A DNA stretch of 34,332 nucleotides from an uncultured Clostridia bacterium (GTDB lineage Bacteria > Bacillota > Clostridia > Christensenellales > Aristaeellaceae): positions 1-34,332 of the forward strand of contig CAKUCW010000029.1 of NCBI GenBank assembly GCA_934643825.1, in the 5' to 3' direction. Numbering within the stretch: the stretch's first letter is position 1; every line of letters starts with the position of its first letter. The notes under the pieces are model-generated. The model saw nothing but the letters and a program-made list of their open reading frames with translations, ran no database searches and had not been told where the DNA came from. A program made the position numbers and the translations under genes. Shown piece after piece: positions 6,604 to 14,522 of this stretch.

Positions 6604-7935
6604 ATGGAACTGAATCTTTCTCAATTCATCACCCGCCTGTTTGCGGCGGCACAGGCGGCGGGCATTGCGCCCGCGGAAGCCGCCTGCTCGCAGAGCGATT
6701 CCTTTAACACCCGCGTCCGCCGCAGCGAGCTGGAATCCTATCAGGTCAGTGAGCGCATCAGCCTGACCCTTCGCGGTCAGGTCGGCGGGCGCATCGGCGC
6801 AGCCAGCACGCAGGCGCTCACCGAAGAGAGCATCCCGATGCTCGTTCAGGGCGTTCTGGACAGCGCCGCGCTGATTGAAACGGATGAGCAGGATGCCATC
6901 CTGCCGCCGGACGAGCAGTATGCGCAGGTGTGCAACTATTCCGACGCGGTCAGCAGCGCGACTGCCGAGCAGAAAATCGCTCTGGCGCGGGAGATGGATC
7001 GGAATCTGAAGAGCGACGATGCGCGGCTGACGCCGGATGTCTGCGCGGTCATCTCTGCGGAGGAAACCTTCACCCTGAAAAACACGCTGGGGCTTGACCT
7101 TTCGCACAGCAGCAACATGATCTGCGCGATGGCAAGCTCCATCGCCCGCGACGGCGATCATGCGTCGGTCGGCAGCGGACTGCGCTGGGGCTACGGTCTG
7201 GATGCGCTGAAAGCGGATGAAATCGCGGCGGAATGCAACAAGGATGCGCTTTTGAAGCTGGAAGCCGAGCGCATGAAGAGCGGCGTATATCCCGTCGTCA
7301 TCAAGAATACGGCGATGGCGGATCTGCTGACGACCTTCTGCGGCATTTTCTCCGCCGACAACGCGCAAAAGGGTCTGTCCCTGCTCGCGGGGCGCGAGGG
7401 TGAAGTTGTCGCCAGCGCGTCCGTCACGCTGACGGATGATCCGCTGATGCCGTGGGGCATGGCGAGCTGTCCGTTTGACCGCGAGGGCGCGGCGACCTAT
7501 ACCAAGGACATCATCGACGGCGGCGTTCTGAAAACGCTGCTGCACAACCGCAAAACCGCGAAAAAAGCGGGCTGCAAGACGACCGGAAACGCCGCCGGTG
7601 CGGGCAGAGTCGCGCCGAGCAACCTGTTCATCAAGCCGGGCGAGCTTACGCTGGACGAGCTGCTCAGCAATCTGGGCGACGGTCTGTATCTGACCGAGGT
7701 TTCCGGTCTGCATGCGGGCGCGAACCCCATCAGCGGCGACTTCTCCCTGCTCTCCCGCGGCTTTGAAATCAAGGGCGGCAAGATTGTCCGCGCCGTGGAG
7801 GAATTCACGGTCGCCGGCAATTTCTACCAGCTGCTCAAGGATATCACGGGCGTCGGCAGCAACCTGTATTTTGAAGCGTCGCCGATCGGATCTCCCGCCG
7901 TTCTGGTCAAGAGCCTGAGCGTCGCGGGCGAATAA
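6604..7935 (+). CDS. pmbA: TldE (PmbA) metallopeptidase subunit
   Basis: Partner of TldD; in the E. coli crystal structure the TldE subunit lacks the zinc site and shapes the peptide channel. The 443 residues align with the PmbA/TldE family: an N-terminal domain with the SESFNTRVR-like 'SDSFNTRVRRSELESY' and a C-terminal domain with 'GAGRVAPSNLFIKPGE' and 'GLHAGANPISGDFSL'. As expected there is no HExxxH. The ATG follows the tldD stop by 7 bp with a GTGAGG-type ribosome site. A terminator follows at 7944. Confidence 0.93.
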   Translation: MELNLSQFITRLFAAAQAAGIAPAEAACSQSDSFNTRVRRSELESYQVSERISLTLRGQVGGRIGAASTQALTEESIPMLVQGVLDSAALIETDEQDAILPPDEQYAQVCNYSDAVSSATAEQKIALAREMDRNLKSDDARLTPDVCAVISAEETFTLKNTLGLDLSHSSNMICAMASSIARDGDHASVGSGLRWGYGLDALKADEIAAECNKDALLKLEAERMKSGVYPVVIKNTAMADLLTTFCGIFSADNAQKGLSLLAGREGEVVASASVTLTDDPLMPWGMASCPFDREGAATYTKDIIDGGVLKTLLHNRKTAKKAGCKTTGNAAGAGRVAPSNLFIKPGELTLDELLSNLGDGLYLTEVSGLHAGANPISGDFSLLSRGFEIKGGKIVRAVEEFTVAGNFYQLLKDITGVGSNLYFEASPIGSPAVLVKSLSVAGE

Positions 7936-7943
7936 GCACACAT

Positions 7944-7968
7944 ACCTCTCCTCAGGGGGAGGTTTTTT
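7944..7968 (+). terminator. Terminator of tldD-tldE
   Basis: ACCTCTCC pairs with GGGGAGGT (one T-G wobble) around a 3-4 nt loop, followed by TTTTTT. Confidence 0.75.
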
Positions 7969-8056
7969 GATGCAGAAAGGACGCGAATTCGCCCGCGTGG
8001 AGAGGCTTTCACGTTTTGCGGACTGCGGCATAAGGCTTTCCCCCGCCTGCTTCCGT

Positions 8057-8085
8057 TTGACAGGAAACCGTAATCGCCGTATAAT
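8057..8085 (+). promoter_or_regulatory. Consensus sigma-A promoter of the 8129-10991 operon
   Basis: A perfect TTGACA (8057-8062), 17-bp spacer and perfect TATAAT (8080-8085). The start would be near 8092, 37 nt before the ATG. It is the strongest promoter in the window by consensus. Confidence 0.85.
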
Positions 8086-8128
8086 GATAAACACCCATTT
8101 TTTCTTGTTCAAGGAGATTCCGCCGTTC

Positions 8129-9343
8129 ATGAAGCCGCTCGATCAATTCAGGCGAACCCCGCCCCGGCGCTACGATCAGGCGCCGCCGCCTCCGCCGGAG
8201 GAAAAGCGTACGCTTGAGCCTTCGATCCGCAAGCATTATTTTGAAATTCCTGCGTTTCGGCGCGGGCGCATGGATAAGCTGCTCGGCGGCGCACTCTGCG
8301 CCGTGATGCTGCTGACGCTCTGCAATGCCAGCGCACCGATGAGCGATGTGCCCAGCGTGCAGGAGCGATTCACCCAATGGGCATCCGTACAGAATGAAAA
8401 AACGGTGCAGCGTCTGCCCGGCTCGACGCCCGAACCGGACAGCACATGGGCAGCCGCCGCGGGCTTCGATCCCGAAGCGGAAAAGCAGGCGGTCAAGCAG
8501 GAAGCCAAAGAAGAAACGCTCATCGCAAAAACCGAAACCAAGGCGGATGTCGCGCAGACCGTCGCGCAGGCGGATACCTCGACGGGCTTCAAGCTTTACG
8601 AACCGGGTCAGCTGCATTATGAGGATGACAGCATGACCGTTTCGATCGAGCAAAAGCAGAAGGACGGCATGACCTACTTCGTCTGCGATATCAAGCTGAC
8701 CAGCGTCGAGCAGTTCCGCACGGCGTTTGCGGGCGACGATTTCAAGAGCGGCATTTATGAGGCGGTCAGCGATATTGCCAGCCGCTATCAGCCTGTTCTG
8801 GCGATTAACGCGGACTTCTGCCGCTACCATCGCAACGGCGTCATCATCCGCAACGGCGAGGTGCTGCGCCGCCAGAACATCACCAAGCATCATCTGCTGA
8901 TCGTTGATCAAAACGGAGATCTTTCCGCGCTGACAGACAGAACCGGCAAGCAAGGGCTTGTCGCCAACAAGCTCGAACAGGCGAATACATGGCAGACGTT
9001 TGAATTCGGTCCTGTGCTGGTGCAAAACGGCGAAGCGGTGACTTTGCCCAACAGCTTCTATGTCAATTGTCACGACGGCTACTACGAGCCGCGCACGGCA
9101 ATCGGTCAGCTCGGGCCTCTGCACTATATCGTCATCGTCGTTGACGGCCGCCGGGAAGGATATTCCACCGGCGCAAGCATTCCTCAGCTCCAGCAGCTGT
9201 TTCTGGATGAGGGCGCGGAATTCGCCTTCAACCTGGATGGCGGCGGCTCGACGACGCTCTACTTCCGCGGCGAGGTCATCAACATGCCCTCCGGCGGCAA
9301 GGAGCGTTCCGTGAGCGATATCATCATGTTTACCGCAAAGTGA
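8129..9343 (+). CDS. Membrane-anchored phosphodiester glycosidase-domain protein (NAGPA-like)
   Basis: 404 residues from the ATG at 8129 (AAGGAG 12 nt upstream). Residues 1-48 are a basic, proline-rich cytoplasmic tail and about 50-68 a single membrane segment. A Glu/Lys/Ala-rich linker runs to about 155, and the rest is the NAGPA domain (phosphodiester glycosidase, PF09992-type). Family landmarks are PVLAINADF, NGVIIRNGEVL, EPRTAIGQ, VIVVDGRREG and FNLDGGGSTTLYFRGE. The domain should act outside the cell, perhaps on phosphodiester-linked sugars of wall polymers; the substrate is unknown. It is followed 46 bp later by a paralogue with a cleavable signal peptide. Confidence 0.85.
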   Translation: MKPLDQFRRTPPRRYDQAPPPPPEEKRTLEPSIRKHYFEIPAFRRGRMDKLLGGALCAVMLLTLCNASAPMSDVPSVQERFTQWASVQNEKTVQRLPGSTPEPDSTWAAAAGFDPEAEKQAVKQEAKEETLIAKTETKADVAQTVAQADTSTGFKLYEPGQLHYEDDSMTVSIEQKQKDGMTYFVCDIKLTSVEQFRTAFAGDDFKSGIYEAVSDIASRYQPVLAINADFCRYHRNGVIIRNGEVLRRQNITKHHLLIVDQNGDLSALTDRTGKQGLVANKLEQANTWQTFEFGPVLVQNGEAVTLPNSFYVNCHDGYYEPRTAIGQLGPLHYIVIVVDGRREGYSTGASIPQLQQLFLDEGAEFAFNLDGGGSTTLYFRGEVINMPSGGKERSVSDIIMFTAK

Positions 9344-9389
9344 CAGGGGGCTTTTGTGCCCCAAACCATCTGATTCGAGGTCATTATTT

Positions 9390-10232
9390 ATGAAAAAACT
9401 GTTTTCTATCCTTGCGCTCATCCTTGTGTTCTGCATGCCGACATACGCCATGGCGGCGACCGAACCCAACAGCAAGACCGTCGAGGAAACCACTTCCTAC
9501 GAAAGCGATACCATCCGGATCACGATTGATCGCTGGTGCTACGCCTTTAACCGCACGAGCCTGCGCTTTTTCGTCGCCAATGTCTATGTGAATGATCCGG
9601 CGCAGCTGTATACCGCGTTTGCCGGCGAGCAGTATTCCAAGGACAACGCGGAAGCGACCAGCGCGATTGCTGAACGCCACGATGCGATTCTGGCAATCAA
9701 CGGCGACTATTACAATTACAAGGACAAGAACGGACTGATCATCCGCAACGGCGTGCTCTACCGCGATGAGTCTTCCACCCGCGACCAGCTGCTCGTCATG
9801 AGCGACGGAACGTTTGTCGCCCTGCCCCGCGGCACCTATACCGCGGGCGAAGGACAGAAGTATATCGACGAGGGCGTTGTGCAGAGCTTTTCGTTCGGAC
9901 CGCTGCTCGTCAACGACGGCGAGGCGGTCGAGCTGCCCAGCAAATACATCATCTCGACGAAGGACACCATCCGCGAGCCGCGCACGGCAATCGGTCAGGT
10001 GGACGCCAATCACTATGTCGTGATCGTCGCCGACGGACGCCGCGACGGATGGAGCGACAAGGGCATGACCCTGCAGGAGCTTCAGAAGGTCTTTGTCGAG
10101 CAGGGCTGCAAGGTCGCCTATAATCTGGACGGCGGCGGAAGCGCGACGATGATTATGGGCGGCGAGCGCGTCAACAAGACGAGCGGTTCCCGTGAGCGCG
10201 ATGTCAGCGACATCGTCTATTTCACCAAGTAA
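9390..10232 (+). CDS. Secreted phosphodiester glycosidase-domain protein (NAGPA-like), paralogue
   Basis: 280 residues from the ATG at 9390 (GAGG about 10 nt upstream), chosen because it begins MKKLFSILALILVF, a clear signal peptide ending TYAMA-A. The mature protein is almost only the NAGPA domain: AILAINGDYY, NGLIIRNGVLY, EPRTAIGQ, VIVADGRRDG and YNLDGGGSATMIMGGE. It is clearly homologous to the upstream gene over the whole domain, so the pair arose by tandem duplication, with one copy anchored and one released. Confidence 0.87.
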   Translation: MKKLFSILALILVFCMPTYAMAATEPNSKTVEETTSYESDTIRITIDRWCYAFNRTSLRFFVANVYVNDPAQLYTAFAGEQYSKDNAEATSAIAERHDAILAINGDYYNYKDKNGLIIRNGVLYRDESSTRDQLLVMSDGTFVALPRGTYTAGEGQKYIDEGVVQSFSFGPLLVNDGEAVELPSKYIISTKDTIREPRTAIGQVDANHYVVIVADGRRDGWSDKGMTLQELQKVFVEQGCKVAYNLDGGGSATMIMGGERVNKTSGSRERDVSDIVYFTK

Positions 10233-10298
10233 GTCCCCTATTCGACCGATGGGGAAATCTTTTCGGCAAAAAGCCATTCTCCGGAAAGGAGCGCGTCT

Positions 10299-10991
10299 AT
10301 GAATTCACGCATCTGCGTTCTTCTGCTCATCCTGACGCTGTTTGCTCTGCCCGCGCACGCGGAAGAGGGCAGCCCGCTGCTGAGCGTCGATGATCTGCTC
10401 TCGCTGGAGGAAAGCTATGAGGTTTTTCTTGAGCAGCTGGGCGATCTGGCTGTCGAGCGCGGTCTGCTTTCCGAGGATGAGCGAGCCGCGTGGCATGACG
10501 CGCAGCTGGGCGACTTCTTTCAAAACGGCGGCTACGGCTCGATTCTCGTCAATTACATGCCGGGGGCGCTGGAGTATACCCGTGAGGAGGACACGCTGCT
10601 CACCCTGTCTGCCAAACTGGACGGCGGCACGCTGGAATTGATGACCATGCGCCGCTATACGCCGAAGGACAGCACGCTTTCGGGTCTGATGCTGACGCCG
10701 TCGATGACCGATGATGCCCAAATGCCGATGGATGCGCATTATTCCTTCGGTTCGACGAGCGGCGTATTCATGAAATGGGATGCGCTGCTGGGCGCCTATG
10801 TCAGCGTCGGCGCAACGGCGGAAAGCGACGGCGAAACCGTCGTCTGGAGCGCACAGACGCCCGCGGAGAACGCGAACGACCCGGTCATCACCATCACCGT
10901 GACGAATGGACAGAATCCGCTCGGCGAAGCGGAGCTGACGCTGAGCGTCGATGGCGAAGGCTACAGCGTGGGCGATCACGCGCTGAATTAA
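10299..10991 (+). CDS. Secreted protein of unknown function
   Basis: 230 residues with AAAGGAG upstream of the ATG. Residues 1-21 form a signal peptide (MNSRICVLLLILTLF, cleavage after AHA). The mature part is acidic; the second half reads as beta strands with regular alternation. I do not recognise a family. It is the third gene of the operon from 8057, 66 bp after the second glycosidase-domain gene, and ends at a GCGGGC terminator belonging to repeat A3. A shared extracellular task with the two upstream proteins is inference from position. Confidence 0.8.
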   Translation: MNSRICVLLLILTLFALPAHAEEGSPLLSVDDLLSLEESYEVFLEQLGDLAVERGLLSEDERAAWHDAQLGDFFQNGGYGSILVNYMPGALEYTREEDTLLTLSAKLDGGTLELMTMRRYTPKDSTLSGLMLTPSMTDDAQMPMDAHYSFGSTSGVFMKWDALLGAYVSVGATAESDGETVVWSAQTPAENANDPVITITVTNGQNPLGEAELTLSVDGEGYSVGDHALN

Positions 10992-10997
10992 AGTAAA

Positions 10998-11020
10998 AAA
11001 GCGGGCAAAGCCCGCTTTTT
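10998..11020. terminator. Terminator at left end of repeat A3
   Basis: AAGCGGGC-AAA-GCCCGCTT flanked by A-runs and T-runs, only 7 bp after the stop of the secreted-protein gene. It serves rightward transcription of the 8129-10991 operon and, on the other strand, the outward exit from A3. Confidence 0.85.
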
Positions 11021-11138
11021 CAAACCGTAGACAAAAAGCTATTCTCCCCCCGAGGGGAGAATAGCCCTTCCGCAAATGAAAGAATAGCTGAATTTCTTGA
11101 TTTTGCTATTCAAGCCAAGTTTGCTTATGTCAACAAGC

Positions 11139-11166
11139 TGAAGCGGGCGCTGCCCGCTTTTTTTGA
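11139..11166 (+). terminator. Outward terminator at right end of repeat A3
   Basis: AAGCGGGC-GCT-GCCCGCTT followed by seven Ts on the plus strand. It would stop rightward read-through before it runs antisense into the TauE gene. Box B2 follows. Confidence 0.75.
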
Positions 11167-11196
11167 TGCGTGGAAAATGCGCAAAACCGCCTGCAT
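11167..11196 (+). repeat. Box B2, post-terminator repeat
   Basis: ATGCGTGGAAAATGCGCAAA, then ACCGCC, directly after the T-run. It matches the shared core GGAAATTGCGCAAAATCGCC with few changes. Confidence 0.7.
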
Positions 11197-11207
11197 GAAA
11201 CGATATC

Positions 11208-11924
11208 TTATCCGATATTCTGCAAAATCAATACGATGCCGGAGAACATGAGCAGCAGCAAAACCAGTTTTTTGATCATGCTGTCGTTGATCTTGCGGCT
11301 GACGGCAATGCCGGCGAACAAGCCGGCAAGCATCACGGGCATGAGAAGCAGCGCACTTTTCAGCGCGGCAGGGGTAATCATGCCCAGCATGGCATATAAA
11401 AGGACGCGGAACACGTTCTCAGCCAGAAAAACAATGCTGATGTTTGCCTTGAATTCGCTTGCGGTGTCCGTCATCCGGCTGACGTAAGCAGCCAGCAGCA
11501 CGCCGACGCCGAACAGACCGCTGAGAATGCCCGCAGCGATGCCGACGATGACGGTCATCCATTTTTTCGGCGCACGCTGCGTTTTGCCCTGCCCCAGCAG
11601 CATATTCAGCGCGATGCAGATAATGACGACGCCGAAAATCACCTTGACGATGCGCCCGTCCATGTTTTTGAGCATCAGTGCGCCGGGAATATTGCCCGCC
11701 AGCATCAATGCCGTCAGCGGCAGGAAGATCTTGGGGTTAAGCGATTTCCGGTTCTGCCAGGTCAGAATGGCGTTTCCCGGAAAGCCGAGCACCAGCTCGA
11801 CGGGTGAAATGCTCGCGTTGTTGACGCTGAAACTCAATATGCTCTGAAAGATGAGCGTATTGGCGAATCCGCAAAGCCCCTTGATGAAGAATGCCGCAAG
11901 GGTCGCGACGATGAACCACGCCAT
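11208..11924 (-). CDS. TauE/SafE-family permease
   Basis: 238 residues, nearly all hydrophobic, with about 7-8 membrane segments. The two family half-motifs are visible as FIKGLCGFANTL near residue 14 and GILSGLFGVGVLLAAYV near the middle, the twin Gly-rich loops of the TauE/SafE (DUF81) fold. Members export sulfite, sulfoacetate or other small anions. The substrate is unknown. GGAGG lies 8 nt before the ATG. A TACAAT -10-like sequence lies at 11960-11965 on the minus strand, but I found no good -35. It stands alone; no sulfur genes are nearby. Confidence 0.88.
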   Translation of the reverse strand: MAWFIVATLAAFFIKGLCGFANTLIFQSILSFSVNNASISPVELVLGFPGNAILTWQNRKSLNPKIFLPLTALMLAGNIPGALMLKNMDGRIVKVIFGVVIICIALNMLLGQGKTQRAPKKWMTVIVGIAAGILSGLFGVGVLLAAYVSRMTDTASEFKANISIVFLAENVFRVLLYAMLGMITPAALKSALLLMPVMLAGLFAGIAVSRKINDSMIKKLVLLLLMFSGIVLILQNIG

Positions 11925-12422
11925 AAGGACAGCCTCCGTTCAGCTTTTGTGTGTGAAGCTATTGTATCATAGGACAGAACGATTTCATAGACGGGCGATC
12001 GGCAGAACGGTGAAAATCCGCCGGCTTTGAGAAGAATCCTGTCCATGAGATTGAAGAAATGTGGTCAAAAAGCGCGATAAAAACGAAGCGTGCATCGAAG
12101 GCATTTTTTAGATTTCGGCGTTGAATGCGTGGATTTTGAGCGAAGGCTTGTTTCCGTGCCGTCTGCGCCGAACGGCATGCTTTTTGCGTTGAATCTCTGT
12201 TTCAGAAAGCGGAATGATCCGAATTTTCTGCTGAAACCGGGTTTTTCCGGCAGATCGGACGAAGAGAAGCGCCGCTCCATGCGCTGTTTCAGGATGTCGC
12301 GTTCTCCCTCGTCTTCTCTTCGCGACGGGTGGATCGGAAGCGTTTTCATGGCTTTGTCGGACTGAAACGAACGGCGCAGGCTTTTTTGAAAGCAATTTTT
12401 TCCTTCAAACGCATCATGCCCC
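11925..12422. other. Intergenic stretch without a supported gene
   Basis: About 500 bp between the TauE start and the leucine T-box promoter. It has three overlapping frames of 91-95 codons on both strands (12065-12395), but none has a ribosome site or a recognisable protein. The text is low-complexity and rich in GAAGCG/CGAAG words. It may be a decayed gene or a family C-like remnant; nothing firm can be assigned. Confidence 0.4.
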
Positions 12423-12451
12423 TTGACAAGTTGTCATACGGAAGTTAAAAT
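12423..12451 (+). promoter_or_regulatory. Promoter of the leuCDB T-box transcript
   Basis: Perfect TTGACA (12423-12428), 17-bp spacer, TAAAAT (12446-12451). A perfect inverted repeat TGACAA-G-TTGTCA (12424-12436) overlaps the -35, which could be an operator or chance. Confidence 0.8.
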
Positions 12452-12459
12452 AAGGGACA

Positions 12460-12724
12460 AATCGCACATGGCTTTTTTGAAAAGCAATGATGGAACAAAG
12501 ACGCTTTCCCTGACCTTCAGAGAGTCGGCGCATGGTGCAAGCCGGCGGCGGAAAAGCGGGATAACTCACTCCGGAGCCGCCCTCGTGTCAAGCGGGGGAC
12601 GAATACCGCCGCGTTAAGGCGAAAGAGGGTCGGTGTGCCGTTGCGCACGTCGGCTGAATCAGGGTGGTACCGTGTGGCATGTTACGCCTCGCCCCTGCGA
12701 AAAGCAGGTGTGCGAGGCTTTTTC
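12460..12724 (+). promoter_or_regulatory. Leucine T-box riboswitch
   Basis: A leader that senses uncharged tRNA. It shows the AGAGAGTC...GGTGCAAGCC stem I signature at 12520-12545, a specifier region reading ATAA-CTC-ACTCC with the Leu codon CTC at 12565-12567, and the antiterminator T-box AGGGTGGTACCGTG (12661-12674). A terminator GCCTCGC...GCGAGGC with a T-run follows at 12686-12724. Uncharged tRNA-Leu should pair at the specifier and at the T-box and let transcription run into leuC. The specifier matches the genes it controls. Confidence 0.92.
12686..12724 (+). terminator. T-box-controlled terminator
   Basis: GCCTCGC and CCTGC pair with GCAGG and GCGAGGC around a GAAAA-type loop, then TTTTT. 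Its 5' arm lies just after the T-box, as expected for mutually exclusive terminator and antiterminator. Confidence 0.85.
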
Positions 12725-12752
12725 ATTTCTTTTTCAGGGAGGAATTTGAGCG

Positions 12753-14015
12753 ATGGGCATGACCATGACGCAGAAAATCCTCGCACGGGCAGCCGGTGTT
12801 GACAGCTGCCGTGCGGGAGAATTGCTCATGTGCAAGCTGAACCTTGTGCTGGGCAACGACATCACCGCTCCTGTGGCGATCAACGAGTTCAATCGTATGG
12901 GCGCAACGAAGGTTTTTGATCCCGAAAAGATTGCGCTGATTCCGGATCACTTCGTGCCGAACAAGGATATCAAGGCGGCGACGCTTGCCAAGCAGATGCG
13001 CGAGTTTGCCCGCGCACAGCACATTGTCCATTACTATGAGGTCGGGCGCGTGGGCATTGAGCATGCGCTCCTGCCGGAACAGGGCATTGTCGCGCCGGGC
13101 GAGGTCATCATCGGCGCGGACAGCCATACCTGCACCTACGGCGCGGTCGGCGCGTTTTCCACCGGCGTCGGTTCGACGGATATGGCGGTCGGCATGGCGA
13201 CCGGAGAATGCTGGTTCAAGGTGCCGGAAGCCATCAAGGTCGTTTTGACCGGCAAGATGAAGCCGTGGGTCAGCGGCAAAGACGTCATCCTGCATCTCAT
13301 CGGCGAAATCGGCGTGGACGGCGCACTGTATCAGTCCCTTGAATTCACCGGCGACGGCGTCAAGGAAATCAACATGGACGGCCGCCTGACCATCGCCAAT
13401 ATGGCGATTGAAGCGGGCGCGAAGAACGGCATCTTCCCGGTGGACGAGGTCTGCCGCGAATACCTCAAGGATCGCGTGCATCGCGAATGGACGGCGTTTG
13501 AGCCGGACGAGGACGCGGAATACAGCCGCACCGTCACCATCAACCTCGATGAGCTGGATTTGACCGTTTCTCTGCCGCATCTGCCTGAAAACACCAAGCC
13601 CGCCGCCGAATGCGGGGAGATGAGCATCGACCAGGTCGTCATTGGCAGCTGCACCAACGGGCGCATCAGTGATATGCGCGTTGCCGCGCAGATTCTCAAG
13701 GGACATCGCGTCAGCGACAAGGTTCGCTGCATCGTGATTCCCGGCACGCAGCAGGTCGTCAAGGACTGCCTGAAAGAGGGGCTGGTCGATATCTTTATCG
13801 ACGCGGGCGCAATTTTCACGATGCCGACCTGCGGCCCGTGTCTGGGCGGCTTCTGCGGCGTTCTGGCGGACGGCGAACGCGCCGTTTCGACCACCAACCG
13901 AAACTTTGTCGGACGCATGGGGCATACCGGAAGCGAAATCATCCTCGCCAGCCCGGCTGTCGCCGCCGCGTCTGCCATCATGGGGCGTGTTGCCACGCCT
14001 GAGGAGGTGCTGTAA
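12753..14015 (+). CDS. leuC: 3-isopropylmalate dehydratase, large subunit
   Basis: Isomerises 2-isopropylmalate to 3-isopropylmalate with LeuD, using a 4Fe-4S cluster. The 420 residues are the short clostridial/archaeal LeuC type (about 420, against about 466 in E. coli). Cluster ligands are seen in GSCTNGR and in PTCGPCLGGFCG (the CxxC pair); GADSHTCTYGAVG is the aconitase-family signature. The ATG at 12753 follows AGGGAGGA. It is the first gene after the Leu T-box, 3 bp before leuD. leuA is not in the window. Homoaconitase-like activity is a remote alternative, made unlikely by leuB and the Leu specifier. Confidence 0.95.
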   Translation: MGMTMTQKILARAAGVDSCRAGELLMCKLNLVLGNDITAPVAINEFNRMGATKVFDPEKIALIPDHFVPNKDIKAATLAKQMREFARAQHIVHYYEVGRVGIEHALLPEQGIVAPGEVIIGADSHTCTYGAVGAFSTGVGSTDMAVGMATGECWFKVPEAIKVVLTGKMKPWVSGKDVILHLIGEIGVDGALYQSLEFTGDGVKEINMDGRLTIANMAIEAGAKNGIFPVDEVCREYLKDRVHREWTAFEPDEDAEYSRTVTINLDELDLTVSLPHLPENTKPAAECGEMSIDQVVIGSCTNGRISDMRVAAQILKGHRVSDKVRCIVIPGTQQVVKDCLKEGLVDIFIDAGAIFTMPTCGPCLGGFCGVLADGERAVSTTNRNFVGRMGHTGSEIILASPAVAAASAIMGRVATPEEVL

Positions 14016-14018
14016 ACC

Positions 14019-14519
14019 ATGTTCGTTCAGTCTACGGTCATCCGATACGGCGACCATGTCGATACCGACGTCATCATTCCCGCCCGCTATCTGAATACCA
14101 CCGATCATGCCGAGCTGGCTTCTCACTGCATGGAGGATTTGGACAGCGCGTTCAAGCAGAAGTGTGAAAAGAGCCATATCATCGTCGCCGGACGCAACTT
14201 CGGCTGTGGCTCTTCCCGCGAGCATGCGCCGATTGCCATCAAGGCGAGCGGCATAAAGCTGGTCATCGCCGACAGCTTTGCGCGAATCTTCTACCGCAAC
14301 GCCATCGACATCGGTCTGCCGATTATCGAGTGCCCGGCTGCCGCGGCGGCGATCCGCGACGGCGACGAGGTCGCGGTCAATCTGGATACCGGCGTCATCG
14401 AGGATAAGACGACGGGAGAAACCTTCACCGCCGCGCCGTTCCCGCCGTTCATTCAGAAAATCATCGCGGTCGGCGGCATTGAAAACTTCGTTCGCGAAAA
14501 AATCGCGGGAAAGGCGTAA
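14019..14519 (+). CDS. leuD: 3-isopropylmalate dehydratase, small subunit
   Basis: Swivelling-domain partner of LeuC. The 166 residues match the short LeuD type. Motifs are YGDHVDTDVIIPARYL at the N-terminus and GRNFGCGSSREHAP. The ribosome site GAGGAGG lies inside the end of leuC, 3 bp separate the genes, so translation is probably coupled. leuB follows after 3 bp. Confidence 0.95.
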   Translation: MFVQSTVIRYGDHVDTDVIIPARYLNTTDHAELASHCMEDLDSAFKQKCEKSHIIVAGRNFGCGSSREHAPIAIKASGIKLVIADSFARIFYRNAIDIGLPIIECPAAAAAIRDGDEVAVNLDTGVIEDKTTGETFTAAPFPPFIQKIIAVGGIENFVREKIAGKA

Positions 14520-14522
14520 GCG

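Larger units (their letters stand above)
10994..11166 (-). repeat. Family A composite repeat, copy A3
   Basis: Full copy in reverse orientation between the convergent 10299-10991 gene and the TauE gene. Its ends are an AAAGCGGGCAAAGCCCGCTTTTT hairpin (10998-11020) and an AAGCGGGC-GCT-GCCCGCTT hairpin (11141-11159). The central stem CTATTCTCCCC/GGGGAGAATAG is at 11039-11064, and the GCTATTC (minus strand) and GAATAGC arms are conserved. Stem changes relative to A2 and A1 keep pairing intact. Confidence 0.9.

Noticed and set aside
6463..8130. Long minus-strand frame opposite tldE and its flanks
   Set aside because: Shadow of tldE; low-complexity Arg/Ala-rich product with no initiation site.
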